In this document: in pieces, positions 38,301-49,881 of the stretch
Layout of the letters: each line of letters starts with the position of its first letter
How positions within the stretch are numbered: position 1 is the first letter of the stretch
Source of the DNA: Gordionus sp. m RMFG-2023
Lineage: Eukaryota; Nematomorpha; Gordioida; Chordodea; Parachordodidae
Direction of reading: 5' to 3'
NCBI RefSeq assembly: GCF_954871325.1
Contig: NC_088776.1
Coordinates: 12,400,052 to 12,464,051, forward strand
Length of the DNA: 64,000 nucleotides
Position numbers and translations under genes: made by a program
The notes under the pieces: model-generated
The model's input: only the letters and a program-made list of their open reading frames with translations
What the model was told of the DNA's origin: nothing
The model's database searches: none

Positions 38301-39378
38301 CCATAAAATTGACAAGGAGATTCTGGAAAGTTTTTAAATTTGACACAGTTCCTAGGATGCATCCTCTAAAATAAATTGCAGAACATCCTTAACAATATTT
38401 AAATTATTTATATTTTTGTTAGAACCTGTTCCTGGAAATTTTAAAATGGGGTTTCAGTTCCTATACATTTTCAAAGGGGATTCCAAGGTTTTTCTCCCAT
38501 AGTTAAATGATCCATCATATGAATAGTTGATATAAAGAAAAATTGTATTTATACCTTTTAAGAAGTGTTTTAACTACAAAATTAAAGTAAGTTCTGTATA
38601 ATAAAATAGGAATTGAACATTTAAATATCATAAATATATTTGTATATTCTGATTAATTTAATAGGATATAAAATATTACATAACTTTTTATTAAGAAACC
38701 TATCTTCTGTAAATTTGTCTATATAATTGGCCTCATCCATTTGTTGTTTCTGGCATGTTAAATATTTTAGATTAGTATCTAGATTGGATTTCTAATCCAG
38801 ATAGCTATGGTTGGGTAATCACCTAATACAGCTTAATCAAAGGCTCATGCTAAAGAAATCTGTGGGTTAATTTTGTCTTGCATATTCGGTTTAGCCAATT
38901 AAAGGAGCGATTACCCAATTACAAAGTTATCATATTAACAATGCTGGTATTGAGCAATTTATCTTGACTATAGTTGGGTAATGACTATATTTTTCGTTTA
39001 AGTCAATTTTTAGCTGACTAAAAAAATTGGCTAAACTGAGTTTTTAAACCGAAATCTCTCACTTTAACCTTGGGGTTTTTCTTAAATATATAGTAGTTCA
39101 AATTTGAAAGAAACTAATATAACCTCTTAATTTTAACGGATTTTCTTTAGAATGTGCTTATAGATTGAGCTGAAATTTAGCCATTACCCAACTATAATTT
39201 ACTCATGTTGTATATTATATATATTTAGTCATTTTAATTTCTTTAAACTTAAAAAAATACCAAGTTGTTTGTGCAAAGCAATCAAAATGACGAAGAAACT
39301 ACGAGGATTAATTATATAAGTTTCATTGGATTACCAGTTAGCCACACAAATATGGCCGATTTTAAAAGGGTTTGGTAA
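35374..39378 (+). CDS. TXNL1: Thioredoxin-like protein 1 (thioredoxin + PITH domain)
   Basis: Complete gene of seven exons: 35374-35471, 35515-35611, 35654-35827, 35871-35993, 36875-37035, 37079-37157 and 39265-39378. All introns are GT-AG with matching phase, giving 281 aa (human 289). The thioredoxin domain occupies residues about 1-108, with the WCGPC redox site split by the first intron, then KVDVDKC and the cis-Pro AMPTF. The PITH domain follows: CECLN, SFLESDCDEQ, FNQPIRLHSLLVKGP, KYVKFQNVQN and FVQSNQNDEETTRINY, ending ADFKRVW. TXNL1 is a redox-active cytosolic/nuclear protein that associates with the 26S proteasome. Four introns are only 42-43 nt; the others are 881 and 2107 nt. The last intron carries a GGCCCGG-family element. 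AATAAA lies about 54 nt after the stop. Confidence 0.97.
37730..38143. mobile_element. GGCCCGG-family hAT-type element (copy 3), worn
   Basis: It begins AGATATCTGCAAATC and ends GATGCAGATCACT, with worn GGGCCAGG and GGCCTAAT patches near the ends and an AT-rich middle. It lies in the last TXNL1 intron and explains part of that intron's length. More diverged than the copies at 26410 and 40054. Confidence 0.5.
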
Positions 39379-39431
39379 AAGTTTAAATGCCATTTATTTA
39401 TATGTATCTGTTTCAAGTCTTTAAATTTCTG

Positions 39432-39437
39432 AATAAA
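39432..39437 (+). promoter_or_regulatory. Poly(A) signal of TXNL1
   Basis: AATAAA lies about 54 nt after the TAA stop. Confidence 0.55.
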
Positions 39438-40053
39438 ATTAGATAATTTATGGCTTTGAGACCTGCAAGAGATAATTTTTAGAAAAGCTTGCTGACCTCT
39501 GCTAAAATAAAAACAAATTTCCAACCCATCCCGATAAAAAATATCTTAATTTCCTGGACCTATCTAGGGGTTGAATAAGGTTTTGGAGACCTAGTTAAGC
39601 CCCATGTTAAATTTTCAATGCAAAGCCCCAAACTCTGTTCTAATATATTTATAACATAGGGTACCATATCTGCCTACCCTATCATAATAAAAGATTATTA
39701 ATTTTTTTGGGCCTAGGCTTCTAATTTTTGCAACTTTTATTTATAAATGAATATAAATATTAATAGTTGCTAAGTTGCCTAACCACTGTTTACAAAATTT
39801 TGAATTTATTCAAAATCAATTAATATGTATCCTCTAGTAGAGGAATTAAAGGAAAAGACTCGAACGGATCCTTCAAACCTAGTTGGTCAACTATAAATCG
39901 GTACACCTAGTCCAAATTTCTATGGTACAGTCTTAATTAAACCATTGATTTTCATGCTTGATTATTATTCTAAGGTCCTAAATCCATTTTGATCAATTTT
40001 ATATAGCATCGATTTTTTTAAGAAACCCACCATTCCATTTGGTTAAGATATTT

Positions 40054-40342
40054 GGGAGACCTGCAGAGGTACTATTTGCATGGCCCTACCCAGAATTTTT
40101 TCCAAAAATCTTTTCGACTCGATCCGGTTTTTTATTTTTATAAATATATTATTTTAATTTTTATAGCTAATAATGCCGATTTTGAATATACGGCCCAACC
40201 TGTGTTTTAAGAAAATATTTTAGACCCGCCTCGGGTATTCAAAAAAATTTTTTAGGCCCAGTCCGGGTTATTGTTTATTTAAAAAAATTAAAATAGGGCC
40301 TGGCCTGTGTATCCAGTCCTAGGGCCGTCCTGCAGGTCTCTG
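40054..40342. mobile_element. Non-autonomous hAT-type element, GGCCCGG family (copy 4)
   Basis: Ends GGGAGACCTGCAGAGG and CCTGCAGGTCTCTG are inverted copies of each other. The flanks AGATATTT and ATATATTT agree at 7 of 8 bases. The internal block TATAGCTAATAATGCCGAT matches the copy at 26410-26745. No coding capacity; about 290 bp. Confidence 0.75.
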
Positions 40343-42877
40343 ATATATTTAGAATAAATTTTTGGAGTTTAAAAAAATATATGGAAAGAAATATAGAATA
40401 ACCCTGATTTATTTTCGATCATTTAAAAAACATTTTATAGTGTTAAATTATTGAATCATATATTAAAAATTAAAAAAAAAACTACAAAATTGGTAATGTT
40501 TGATAAGAGATTCCAAATTTTTTATAAGCCAGAGTAAATAATTAGGATAGTTAGGCTATGAAAAAAAGAAAAATTGTTTATCCGAGGCAGAAGTTATTAT
40601 TTGAACAAGCATTTATTTTATTATTACATTAAAATCATTGAATTTGTAATAAATAATGAATTAATTAAGAAATATTTTATAATTATCAATATTTAACATT
40701 TTCCCATTTATATTTTATAATTTATAGAGATATCCTAATCTAATATATTTTCACCAGTTCTGGTAATTTTTTTATTTGTTTGGCATAAAAATATTTAATG
40801 ACTTGTATACGTAAGAATGTAAATTTAATTCAATAAAAAGTATATTTAAATTTACTTGTAATCTTCTACAAATAATATAATTATTAGAAATGAATTTTTG
40901 GTTTTTGTTATTTAATATTTCTGTTTTTTTATCCTAGATATAAAATACATATTATAAATCATTTTAAATTGAATTCATTTTTATGTAGAGGGAATCCTCG
41001 GGCATAACCAATGCAATTTCTTGATCAAAGAGCTTTAAAAACCTGAATAATTTGAACCATGGACTTTTTAGATCCAATGGAAAGCGGTTTGATTGAATCA
41101 CCCTGATCCAATGGAAACGGGGCCAATTTCTCGTTAGGAACTATTCTTGTATAGATCCATTAGCTCTATCTAACCAAACTTCAAACATAGTCGAGTAAAA
41201 AGGGTAGCATAAAATTTCAAAATATTTGGAGTTTCAGAAGATTATATCCTTATTCCAAGAGGTTCCACAACTATTTTCCTTTAGTAAGCCTATCTCATAT
41301 CTGCAACCTTACTGACGATCCCCTGAAGGCTTATCCTCAGACAGAGGCTGGCCATAGCTATCCAGCGAATTATATAAGCTTCAATGGCAGTCTTCTCTCC
41401 ACAGAAATTTATTTTTAAGATATAATTAGGTATTTTTTCCAAACTTATCTCCAAATTTCGATTAAGCTTAAAATATATGTTCAAATTTCTTAAGCTTATT
41501 ACTCATTTATAGGCTTTTATAAATATTATATTAATATTCTTTGGCACAGACTTTGTTTTAAAACATTTTATTCATTACAATATCCTCAACCAACTTTTAC
41601 TTTGTTTGTAAAGATATAATTCATATAAAGTATATTTTATTGAAGAAGTTCTTTATCTTATAACACGTCAAATATTTATAGCAGCTTATCTTCAATCGAG
41701 CAAAATTATAGTTACAAGCCATTTATTTAGTTTTTAAAGACCTTTGACATTACAATATCCTCAACCAACTAATTGTTTGTTAGGATCTTTATCTAAATGA
41801 ATTTAAAAATTTTATATTTACATTTATTATTAACTTTATGTTGATATTGATATGTATTTTTGCTGGTGGTAATTTGTTTATATATATATATTTAAAAATA
41901 TTTTATCCAGCAGTACACTATACTAAATATATTACATTTAAGCCTTTTCCCTTGCATGATGCTTTTGAGCGTATATAATAAGTAGTTCATTCATTATATT
42001 TATATATACGGAAATTTGGTGGAATTAGCATCTACAATTATAGCTAATTTATATAGCTATGCTTGAATAAAATATACCGTATATTATTGAATTATGAAGT
42101 TGTGGAGCTTCAATTACGGGCAGTATACAAGATGGCACCTCGCCATTCAGTCCATGCGATCGGGTATGAGTCATAAATAGATTATTTACAAAAATGCTTG
42201 TATAAATAAATGACACGTAATCTTTATTTTATCAAAATTATCAATCCAAAATATCTTATTGAAAATAATATATTAAATTAAAATAAAAATATATCTCGTA
42301 AACACAAAAATTAGTCCCTTTTATAGGGAAAATAAAACCCGCAATTATAAATTAAAATAAAATTGGCGCTAAGTGAGAAAAAGAACAAAGAGTTGTGTTA
42401 GTTTTATCTTACATAATTGGGGATATCTACCCCCCCCCCCTCCCCCTGGGAACTCAAATTATACCGTTGGATGCAAGGCGATCTCCCGGACCTAAATATC
42501 TAACTTATATTTGCTGAACACCTTAATAAGGACTCAAAAGGTAAGAAAAACTCCTAAGTAAAAGAAAACACAAAAACCATATGTTTTACTTTTAATATGC
42601 TTAACAAGAGACCAAAAAAAACTTTATTAAATTTTTATGTACTTACAAAACAAAAGAGGGGTATATAAAAAAACTATTTTTAATTGAAGTGTAGGCTAAA
42701 CAAAAGAGGGATAGCAAACTAGATTAAAATAAGAATAGCATATTTAACACTATTTCGTAAACACAAAAATTATTCCTTTTATAGAGAAAATAAATCGCGC
42801 AATTATAAATTAAAATAAAATTAGCGCAAAGTAAAAAAAAGAATGTTTTTGCGATAAGGAGTTGTGTTAGTTTTATC

Positions 42878-44275
42878 CAGGGATGTGAACCCTTCGACAA
42901 AAAAAAGGGTCCGGGTTCGGGTCCGGTAATAAATTTAAAAAGGACCCGGGTTTGGGTCCGGGTTCAGAGCAAACATAAAAATAATGACTCAAAATAAGAC
43001 TTTTTTTCATTCATTTTTTATTATACTTCAATATACACACATTTATAATTCGAAATGAGATAATTTATATTTTAAATATTTTATTCAATAGCACAATCAT
43101 GATATCTTCTAAAATATCATTCTTCAGATTTCCACGTAAATTAGTCAACGATGAAAATCCACGTTCTACGCTTACCTAAAATAGATAGTCATTTTTATAA
43201 TACATAAATTATTGTACTTGTGTCGCCGGTACAGCCATGACGATTCTAGAAAAGGTATATAATTCTGGATATATTGAAGAATTTTCCTCCCAGAATTTTA
43301 AAATGTTTGCATCTCTATTTATTCTCATAACTTCCGAGAACTTTTCTATTAAAGATACAATAGATATTTTTTGCTCCTTTCTATCAGATGATAATTTAAT
43401 TTTTTTTTCTCTATCTAATAGTAAAATTTCCAGATCATCAATATCGTTATCATTATCATTGTTATCGCTACAACCAGTAGATATTGTTGTAACCACCAAT
43501 GTATTGTAAATAATAGAGTTTTGGGTATGACATAAATTTTCAAGATGGTCTATAGCCATTTGTTTTTGCTCATTTGCTCACTACTTAATAAAACCTGATA
43601 TCGCGGGTCTAAATATATCGAAGCATATACAACACTATTTTGTAAATATTGTTGCTCTCTTATTTTCGTATTTTCTAATACTTCATTTGAAAAAGAACTT
43701 GTTAATCTCCCTAACTCTAATCGACATCTTAACCATATGCCATAAAAATCCGATAAACATAATTGTTCAGCTTGCACTCTTAATGTTGTTATTTTTAAAG
43801 GAACCAGCACACTAGTAAGCTCTTTTACTTAATTCCAATCATCTTCTGACAAAATGATTTCACATGCTCCTATGATAGAATCATTACAGAAATCTTTCAA
43901 ACTTAATAATCGCTCTAGCATCATACACATAGAGGACCAACGTGTTGTGCAATCTAAAATTGCCATTTACCTTTTCATGGATTTTAATATTCTAACAATT
44001 GTGGGAGTTCTTAAATATTTTACAACATCCCTTGCTTTATCAATTATAGTTTTAAAGTGACTATTTTTTATGGAGATTCCACGAAAAAAATTAATAAAAT
44101 TATAAAAATTTTATATTATTTTTTAAAAATTATATTTTTACATTAATTTTAAAAAAAATAATTTTAAGTTAAAAATTTTTAACACCCTGAACCCTTGGAC
44201 CCTCCACTTTTTAAAAGAGTCCGGGTCCGGGTTCAGCCAAAATACGAGGGTTCAGGGTCCGGGTTCACATCCCTG
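42878..44275 (-). mobile_element. hAT-Ac element with perfect ends
   Basis: Perfect 15-bp terminal inverted repeats CAGGGATGTGAACCC / GGGTTCACATCCCTG with a perfect 8-bp target duplication GTTTTATC. Subterminal GGGTCCGGGTTC words are present on both sides. The 1398-bp body carries the C-terminal half of a transposase on the minus strand, so it is a deletion derivative lacking the BED finger and first catalytic block. Confidence 0.95.
43090..43990 (-). pseudogene. hAT-Ac transposase, C-terminal half with an apparent 42-nt intron
   Basis: Reading right to left: the MAILDCTTRWSSM block, an in-frame stop after SEDDWN, then LCLSDFYGIWLRC, VYASIYLDPRYQVLLS, and the dimerisation start ILKFWEENSSIYPELY with VMAVPATQ. 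Between Q and VSVERGFSSL lies a 42-nt AT-rich segment (about 43219-43178) beginning GTACAA and ending TTTTAG, which removes cleanly in phase. The related transposase at 49882-51806 reads VPATQVSVERAFSSL without interruption. One stop is present and the N-terminus is absent, so it is not functional. Confidence 0.85.
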
Positions 44276-45536
44276 GTTTTATCTTACATAATTGGGGATA
44301 TACCTACCACCCTATACTTTTCGGAACTCAAATTATACCTCTGGATGCAGGGCGATCTCCCAGACCTATATATCTAACTTATATTTGTAAGGACTCCAAA
44401 GGTAAGAAAAACCCCTAAGTATAAGAAAACCATATGTTTTACTTTTAATGTGATTAACTCAAAACAAAAGAAAGACCAAAAAAAATTAATTAAATTTTTA
44501 TGTATTTACAAAACAAAAGATGGGTATATAAAAAAAACTATTTTAAATTGAAGTGTATTTAAGGCTAAACAGAATAGGGATAACAAACTAGATTAAGATA
44601 AAATATGGAATACCATATTTAACAAATTATAGTATAGCAACCTTTTTATTGTTGGCTTGATTGAAGATAAAGAGTTGCAATAAATATTTGACTTGTTATA
44701 AGATAAATAACTTCTAATAAAATATATCTTATATGAATCAAAGATCTTTATAAACAAAGTAAATGTGTTGGTTGACGATATTGATGAATCAAAGGTCTTT
44801 AAAAATAAAATAAATGATTTGGTTGAGGATAATGAATCAAAGGTCTTTAAAAACAAATTAAATGACTTATTTGAGGATGAAAAACTATTTTAGCTTGATT
44901 GAAGATAAAGAGCTGCAATAAATATTTGACTTGTTATAAGATAAAGAACTTCTTCAATAAAATATACCTTATATTAATTAGAGATCTTTACAAACAAGTA
45001 AATGAGTTGGTTGAGGATATTGTAATGAATCAAACTTTGTGCCAAAGAATGTTAATATAATATTTATAAATTTATTAATAAGCTTATGATATTTGAACAT
45101 ATATATTTTAAGCTTAAGCGTAATTTGGAGAAAAATTAACCAATAAAATACATAATTTGAACCAAAAATAGTAAAGGCGGTACGATACGAAATTTATCTT
45201 ATTGTAATTTATTTTAATATTGAAATATAATATAAAAAATTAAAGTAATAATATAATATTTATTTTTCATAGATAATTAGATCAACAAAAGAATATTTTT
45301 AATAAATATATAAAATATTATAAAAAAAAAGAACCGTATAAGAATTGGTTATTTTAAAAGAACTGGCCAAATCCAAAAAGAAAAGATCTAGCAAATATTT
45401 GATTATTTTATTTTAATAACTCTGCTTGAACCTTATTATCACCTAATATATATTTATTAATCAGGGCACAATTTGTTATAAAGATTTTTTTATAGCCCCT
45501 TAAATTTAAGCAAAAAATGATTTTTTATAGGAGTCA

Positions 45537-45900
45537 GAGACGTCCAGGCCCGAAAAAGAGCTATATATTGGTATGTAAATAATACACGGGCCAGGCCAAA
45601 AAATGAATGATTTTGACCTCTGTAGTCTCTGATGGGAGTTTATTATAATAAAATAATAATTTCAGGATTGGCAGAAAACATTTATTATTTTTTATGCAAA
45701 ATATAGTAAAATGAGGTATAATTAGACCTGTGCGCCGCCTCGTCAATACTTCGCCGTAGGTAATTTTTGACCTCTATAAGTCTCTGATAGAAGTTTATTA
45801 AAATAATAATTTCAGGATTGACTCAATAAATATTTTTTATGATAAAATTTAGAAATTTTATAAAACTTTTTATGCCATATATAGTAACATGAGGCATTAT
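45537..45900. repeat. GGCCCGG-family end fragments in tandem
   Basis: A short GGCCCGG-type piece (45545-45640: CAGAGACGTCCAGGCCC ... GACCTCTGTAGTCTCTG) is followed by a direct repeat of its right flank. TTGACCTCT.TA.TCTCTGAT and the next ~120 bp occur at about 45611 and again at about 45765. The element end and adjoining sequence were duplicated together. Confidence 0.55.
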
Positions 45901-47530
45901 GAGAGATTTTTTTTATTTGAAAGGAAAAATAAATAATTATTTAAAATACAAGCAAAAAAGGGAGAATTAATTTAACTCGTGATTTATATTTTTTTGTAAA
46001 AAAATCATTTATTTAATCATACTATCCCTAACCTTGGGGAGAGGAAAAAGAATCTTAGATATATTATCTTCTAATCACTTTGCTGGTTAAAGGAAATCGG
46101 GGAAAATGAAATGGCAAGATTTTATATAACCAGATTTGAGCAGGAATAGGAGAGATTGGAGTTTAGAGATCGTTTCTGATCAGATAGGAACAATAACAGA
46201 AATATGTAACAGTTGCGCTTAGGATCAACTTTTTTGACATTTGCTTAATTTTTAAAGTAAAATAGATTATGTCAAAAAAATAATTTAGATACGGATATCG
46301 AAGAAATAGATCTTATTTTCTTGCAAAATTGCTTAGTTTAAATCCAATTTCTTGCACCGTGCTGACATAACACGTTGAATGAGTATGAATGCAATTCTAA
46401 AAATTCTATACGAAGTGCTACACTTTTTAATGTAAGCATCAAGATACAATATTAAGAGAGATTTCGGGGAACAAATACCATTCCACCTAGGATGGGTGGT
46501 AATCTATCACGCCTTGAATGAGTGATTAACTCACTTGACTGAGGAAGATTCCTCACGATCTAATTTTAAAAGTATGCTCTCGCCTTCACAAAGGCAAAAA
46601 AATCTCTGCCTGAAGACCCCGGAAATGCCACGAAATTATCTAAATTTCAATGTTGTCGGAAATCAAGAATAATGAATAGAAAATTTAAGATTTCAGAAAT
46701 GACCGTTAATTAACTTCATTATTACGTGACTACATTAAATACGGATTGACGTTATAAATCTTAAACTTATATTTTCTTTTAAACCTTAAAAATTACCATA
46801 TTTAAAATATATATTGTACTCAAACAACTTATTACTTTAAGGTATTATTTTTTAAGGGCTTAAATAAGATGGGATTAAGTTGATTGATTTATTACTATTA
46901 TATGAAACTTGTAATTAACTAGTAAATTCTATGTTAGGATATTATATTATATTCGATAAAATAAATATATTTTTTTTATAATTTTTACAAGGTCGCTGGA
47001 AGTAAAGGTGAAGTACACGTGGGAATGTAAATTTTGTTATAATAACTCAAGTTAAGAAAATGTTATTTATGATTCTCTCAGTAAATATAAACATGATTTT
47101 GTTTTTCCCACAAAACCCAGAACCTTTATTAATTTACATCACAATTTTTACAAAGGAAATAAAATGTCGAAATAAAAATCATGCCCATTTTGTATATATT
47201 ATTATGTTATTACAAAATGATTATTTTAAATAATTTGTATCAATTTCTTTCTTAATAAACCATATTCCCGATTAAATTTAAACGGCATAGTATAATTTAT
47301 TATTATTTTAGACGATTCTAAGAAAGTTCATAAATTTTAGAAAGAAAAGAAGGAATACAGATCATTTTGAACCTCTAAAATTCATTTCAAAAATTAAAAT
47401 TATTCAATTTAGATATTTAAATTATGTAATGTTTATTCATATTCACCTAAAATTATATGATATTATGATGACTACTTATTCATAACAGAGCGATATTTCT
47501 AGATATCATTGGTAGATCTTGATTTATTAT
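45901..47530. other. Intergenic, nothing coding recognised
   Basis: AT-rich DNA. The only structured patch is 46490-46580, with small hairpins (TGAGGAA-GA-TTCCTCA at about 46540 and GAGT-GATTA-ACTC at about 46519). No homology to a known RNA is apparent to me. Confidence 0.4.
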
Positions 47531-47539
47531 AAATTAATG

Positions 47540-48170
47540 TTTTCTTCTTGCTATTATTACATTTGCTTCTGCAGGACTTTGGACAATTTTTCTTGTGAAG
47601 TTTTTTACTTATTTTAAGGCAATTAGAACAGAGACAATTTGTGTCTACGGTTACCATTTTTCCTTTGTTTAGAACTGTTTTATCTTTATTTATTTATGTA
47701 TCGTTATTATAATTTAATAATAGGATTTAGTAAAAAAAAATGTATATTATAACAAATTATTAAGATTTACTCATTCCTTTGAGCTGTAGCTGAGATTTAG
47801 GGTATTTAGAATCATTTCTTTGATTTCTATGACCCTTCTTAGAGTAACTAATGCAATTATCACAAGTTAGATTATTTTGATTTTTCCCATACTTTTTTTG
47901 AGATGAACCATCTTTATTTTTATAATAGGAATTAGTAAAAAAAAATGTTATATTATATAAAATATTAAGTTTTACTCTTTTCTTTGAGCTTGCGCTGAGT
48001 TTTAGGGGATTTAGAATCCTTTTTCTTGTGATTTCGATTATCACTCTTCTTAGGATAATTAGTGCAATTATTATATTTACCGCACGTTGGATTATTTTGA
48101 TTTTTTCCATATATTTTTTGAGATTTACCATCTTTATTTATTTTTATAAAATTTTGTTTCTCATAGAATT
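47540..48170 (-). other. Duplicated Lys/Cys-rich segments downstream of the CAP/ShKT gene
   Basis: On the minus strand a unit of about 200 bp occurs twice (48160-47960 and 47935-47758). Each unit encodes a basic stretch: GKSQKIYGKNQNNPTC...NC in one and GSSQKKYGKNQNNLTCDNC in the other, each ending in its own stop. A third, different segment (about 47705-47545) encodes CLCSNC followed by CPKSCRSKC, whose C..SC...C ending resembles the last part of a ShKT domain. They may be exons or decayed duplicates of the tail of the CAP/ShKT gene. Transcription is not established. Confidence 0.4.
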
Positions 48171-48772
48171 CTAATTTTTTTGTGATATTTATATCGTTAA
48201 TTATTTTATATAATATTATTTCTTAAGAAATTTACCTATTTTTGTATTTAAATAATAAATTGCTATACGTTTATCCAGGGGGTTCGAACCGAACCGCAAA
48301 ACCGGAATGAACCGTTATGATTTTCTGAACCGTAGCCTTAACCGAACCGTTATGAAGAAAATATTAAAAGAGCGAACCGAACCGTTATAAATATTTTGAA
48401 CCGGTTTAAAACGGTTTTAAATTATTAACCTAAATTTAAAATTTTAATTTTCCTTGGGGGCATTTTTTTAATTGGTGATTTCTTTTCAAATTAAATATTT
48501 CTATATTATCAACATTATATATCAAATTAAATATTTTTATATTATCAACATTATATGTCAAATAATACCAGGTTTCTTGTTTTTTCTTTAAATACTTAAT
48601 TTATAAGAGATTAGACAATTTATCTGTTAATTAGATAAGATATCTTAAAATCAGACATAATTATTCTTGGCTAAATTAACAAATTTATATATAAGATATT
48701 AATAAACTTTTAGAATAATACCTGCTAATAATTAGGAAAAAATTATATAATTCTATTATTAATAAATAACAT

Positions 48773-49808
48773 CTAATAGAAATCAAGTACCTTTTACATT
48801 CATTTTTATATTATATGGTTTATTTTTTATCTCATTATAAAAACTTGGATCATAGAATTTAAATGACAATAAATAAAATAGTCAGCAATATTTTAAAATG
48901 ATATAATAATTTTTTATTTATAATCATTGTTTTTTTAAATTCAGAATTCTAATATTATAAATTAATTATAATATGTTATTTAGCATTTACCATTATAATA
49001 TATTCAAAATAAAAAAATATGATTAAAGAATGGCATTTGTAATGAATATTTTTCTAAATCTGTATTTTTAAATAATAAAAATCTTACTATAAATCTTCTG
49101 TGTAAATAAGTTAATTAACATTGCATTAAATTATTTTTATACTTTTATTTATTTATTAATGTGTTTAATATTTAAATAAACTTACAGTGAATTAAAAATA
49201 GGAATTACATTTTGATGTTAAACTAAATATAAATACTATAGTTTAACTTAAATTACCTATTCTGTCATATTATATTAACATCTAATAGAAATAAAGTACT
49301 GACCAATTTTTATATAATATTGTTTTACAATAATTTCTTATTAATTGATATATTCAAAAAAAGTTTATCTTAGTTTATATAGAATATATCAGAGTGGGTA
49401 ATTTGAATTAAACTATACTAGTTATATTTAGTTTAACATCAAAATGTAATTCCTATTTTTAAATGTAAGTCTATTTAATATAAAACACAAATAAATAAAA
49501 GTATAAAATAATTTAATGCAATGTTAGTTAACTTATTTAAACTGAAGATTTATAGTAAGATTTTTATTATTTAAAAATACAGATTTAGAAAAATATTCAT
49601 TACAAATGCCATTCTTTAATCATATTTTTTTTTATTTTGCATATATGATAATGGTAAATGCTAACTAACATATTATTTTAATAATAAATAAAAAATTATT
49701 ATATCATTAAAATATTTATCGCTGACCATTTTATTTATTGTCATTTAAATTCTATAATCCAAGTTATTTAAAAAATATATAAATGAAGGTAAAATTGTTT
49801 CTATTAAG
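48773..49808. repeat. Long inverted repeat (about 1 kb) inside the hAT
   Basis: The left arm (48773 to about 49265) is matched inverted by about 49390-49808. Blocks: AACTTGGATCATAGAATTTA and (inverted) AACTTGGATTATAGAATTTA; GAATGGCATTTGTAATGAAT; AATAGGAATTACATTTTGAT. Identity is high, about 90% by eye, with an AT-rich loop of about 120 bp. It is a separate fold-back/MITE-like insertion upstream of the transposase, or a duplicated internal part of the hAT. It contains no coding sequence. Confidence 0.85.
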
Positions 49809-49881
49809 CTTTTTTATTTATTCTATATATATAATAAAAGATTTTCATCTATCATCATATAGCTTTTTAGTTATCTATTAA

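Larger units (their letters stand above)
42297..44625 (+). repeat. 459-bp tandem duplication, second copy split by a hAT
   Basis: The block beginning CGTAAACACAAAAATTA at 42297 starts again at 42756. Copy 1 is 42297-42755. Copy 2 is 42756-42877 plus 44284-44625, interrupted by the hAT at 42878-44275 and its duplicated GTTTTATC. Shared blocks include TATTTATATGTAC-like sequence, GGCGATCTCCCGGACCTA / GGCGATCTCCCAGACCTA and ACCATATGTTTTACTTTTAA. Confidence 0.85.
41450..45115. mobile_element. Fold-back-like element with long inverted arms
   Basis: The left arm (about 41450-41790) is repeated inverted at about 44650-45115. Shared blocks: TTAAGCTTAAAATATAT, AATATCCTCAACCAAC / GTTGGTTGAGGATATT, and GAAGAAGTTCTTTATCTTAT. 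The right arm contains internal direct copies: a ~235-bp repeat (44658 and 44893) and a ~48-bp unit GAATCAAAGGTCTTTAAAA three times (44740-44880). Arms built of internal repeats are a hallmark of fold-back transposons. No transposase belongs to this element; the hAT at 42878-44275 was inserted later. Exact outer ends and target duplication are unresolved. Confidence 0.65.

Noticed and set aside
39312-39524. Minus-strand frame overlapping the last TXNL1 exon
   Set aside because: Antisense shadow of a clearly conserved exon.
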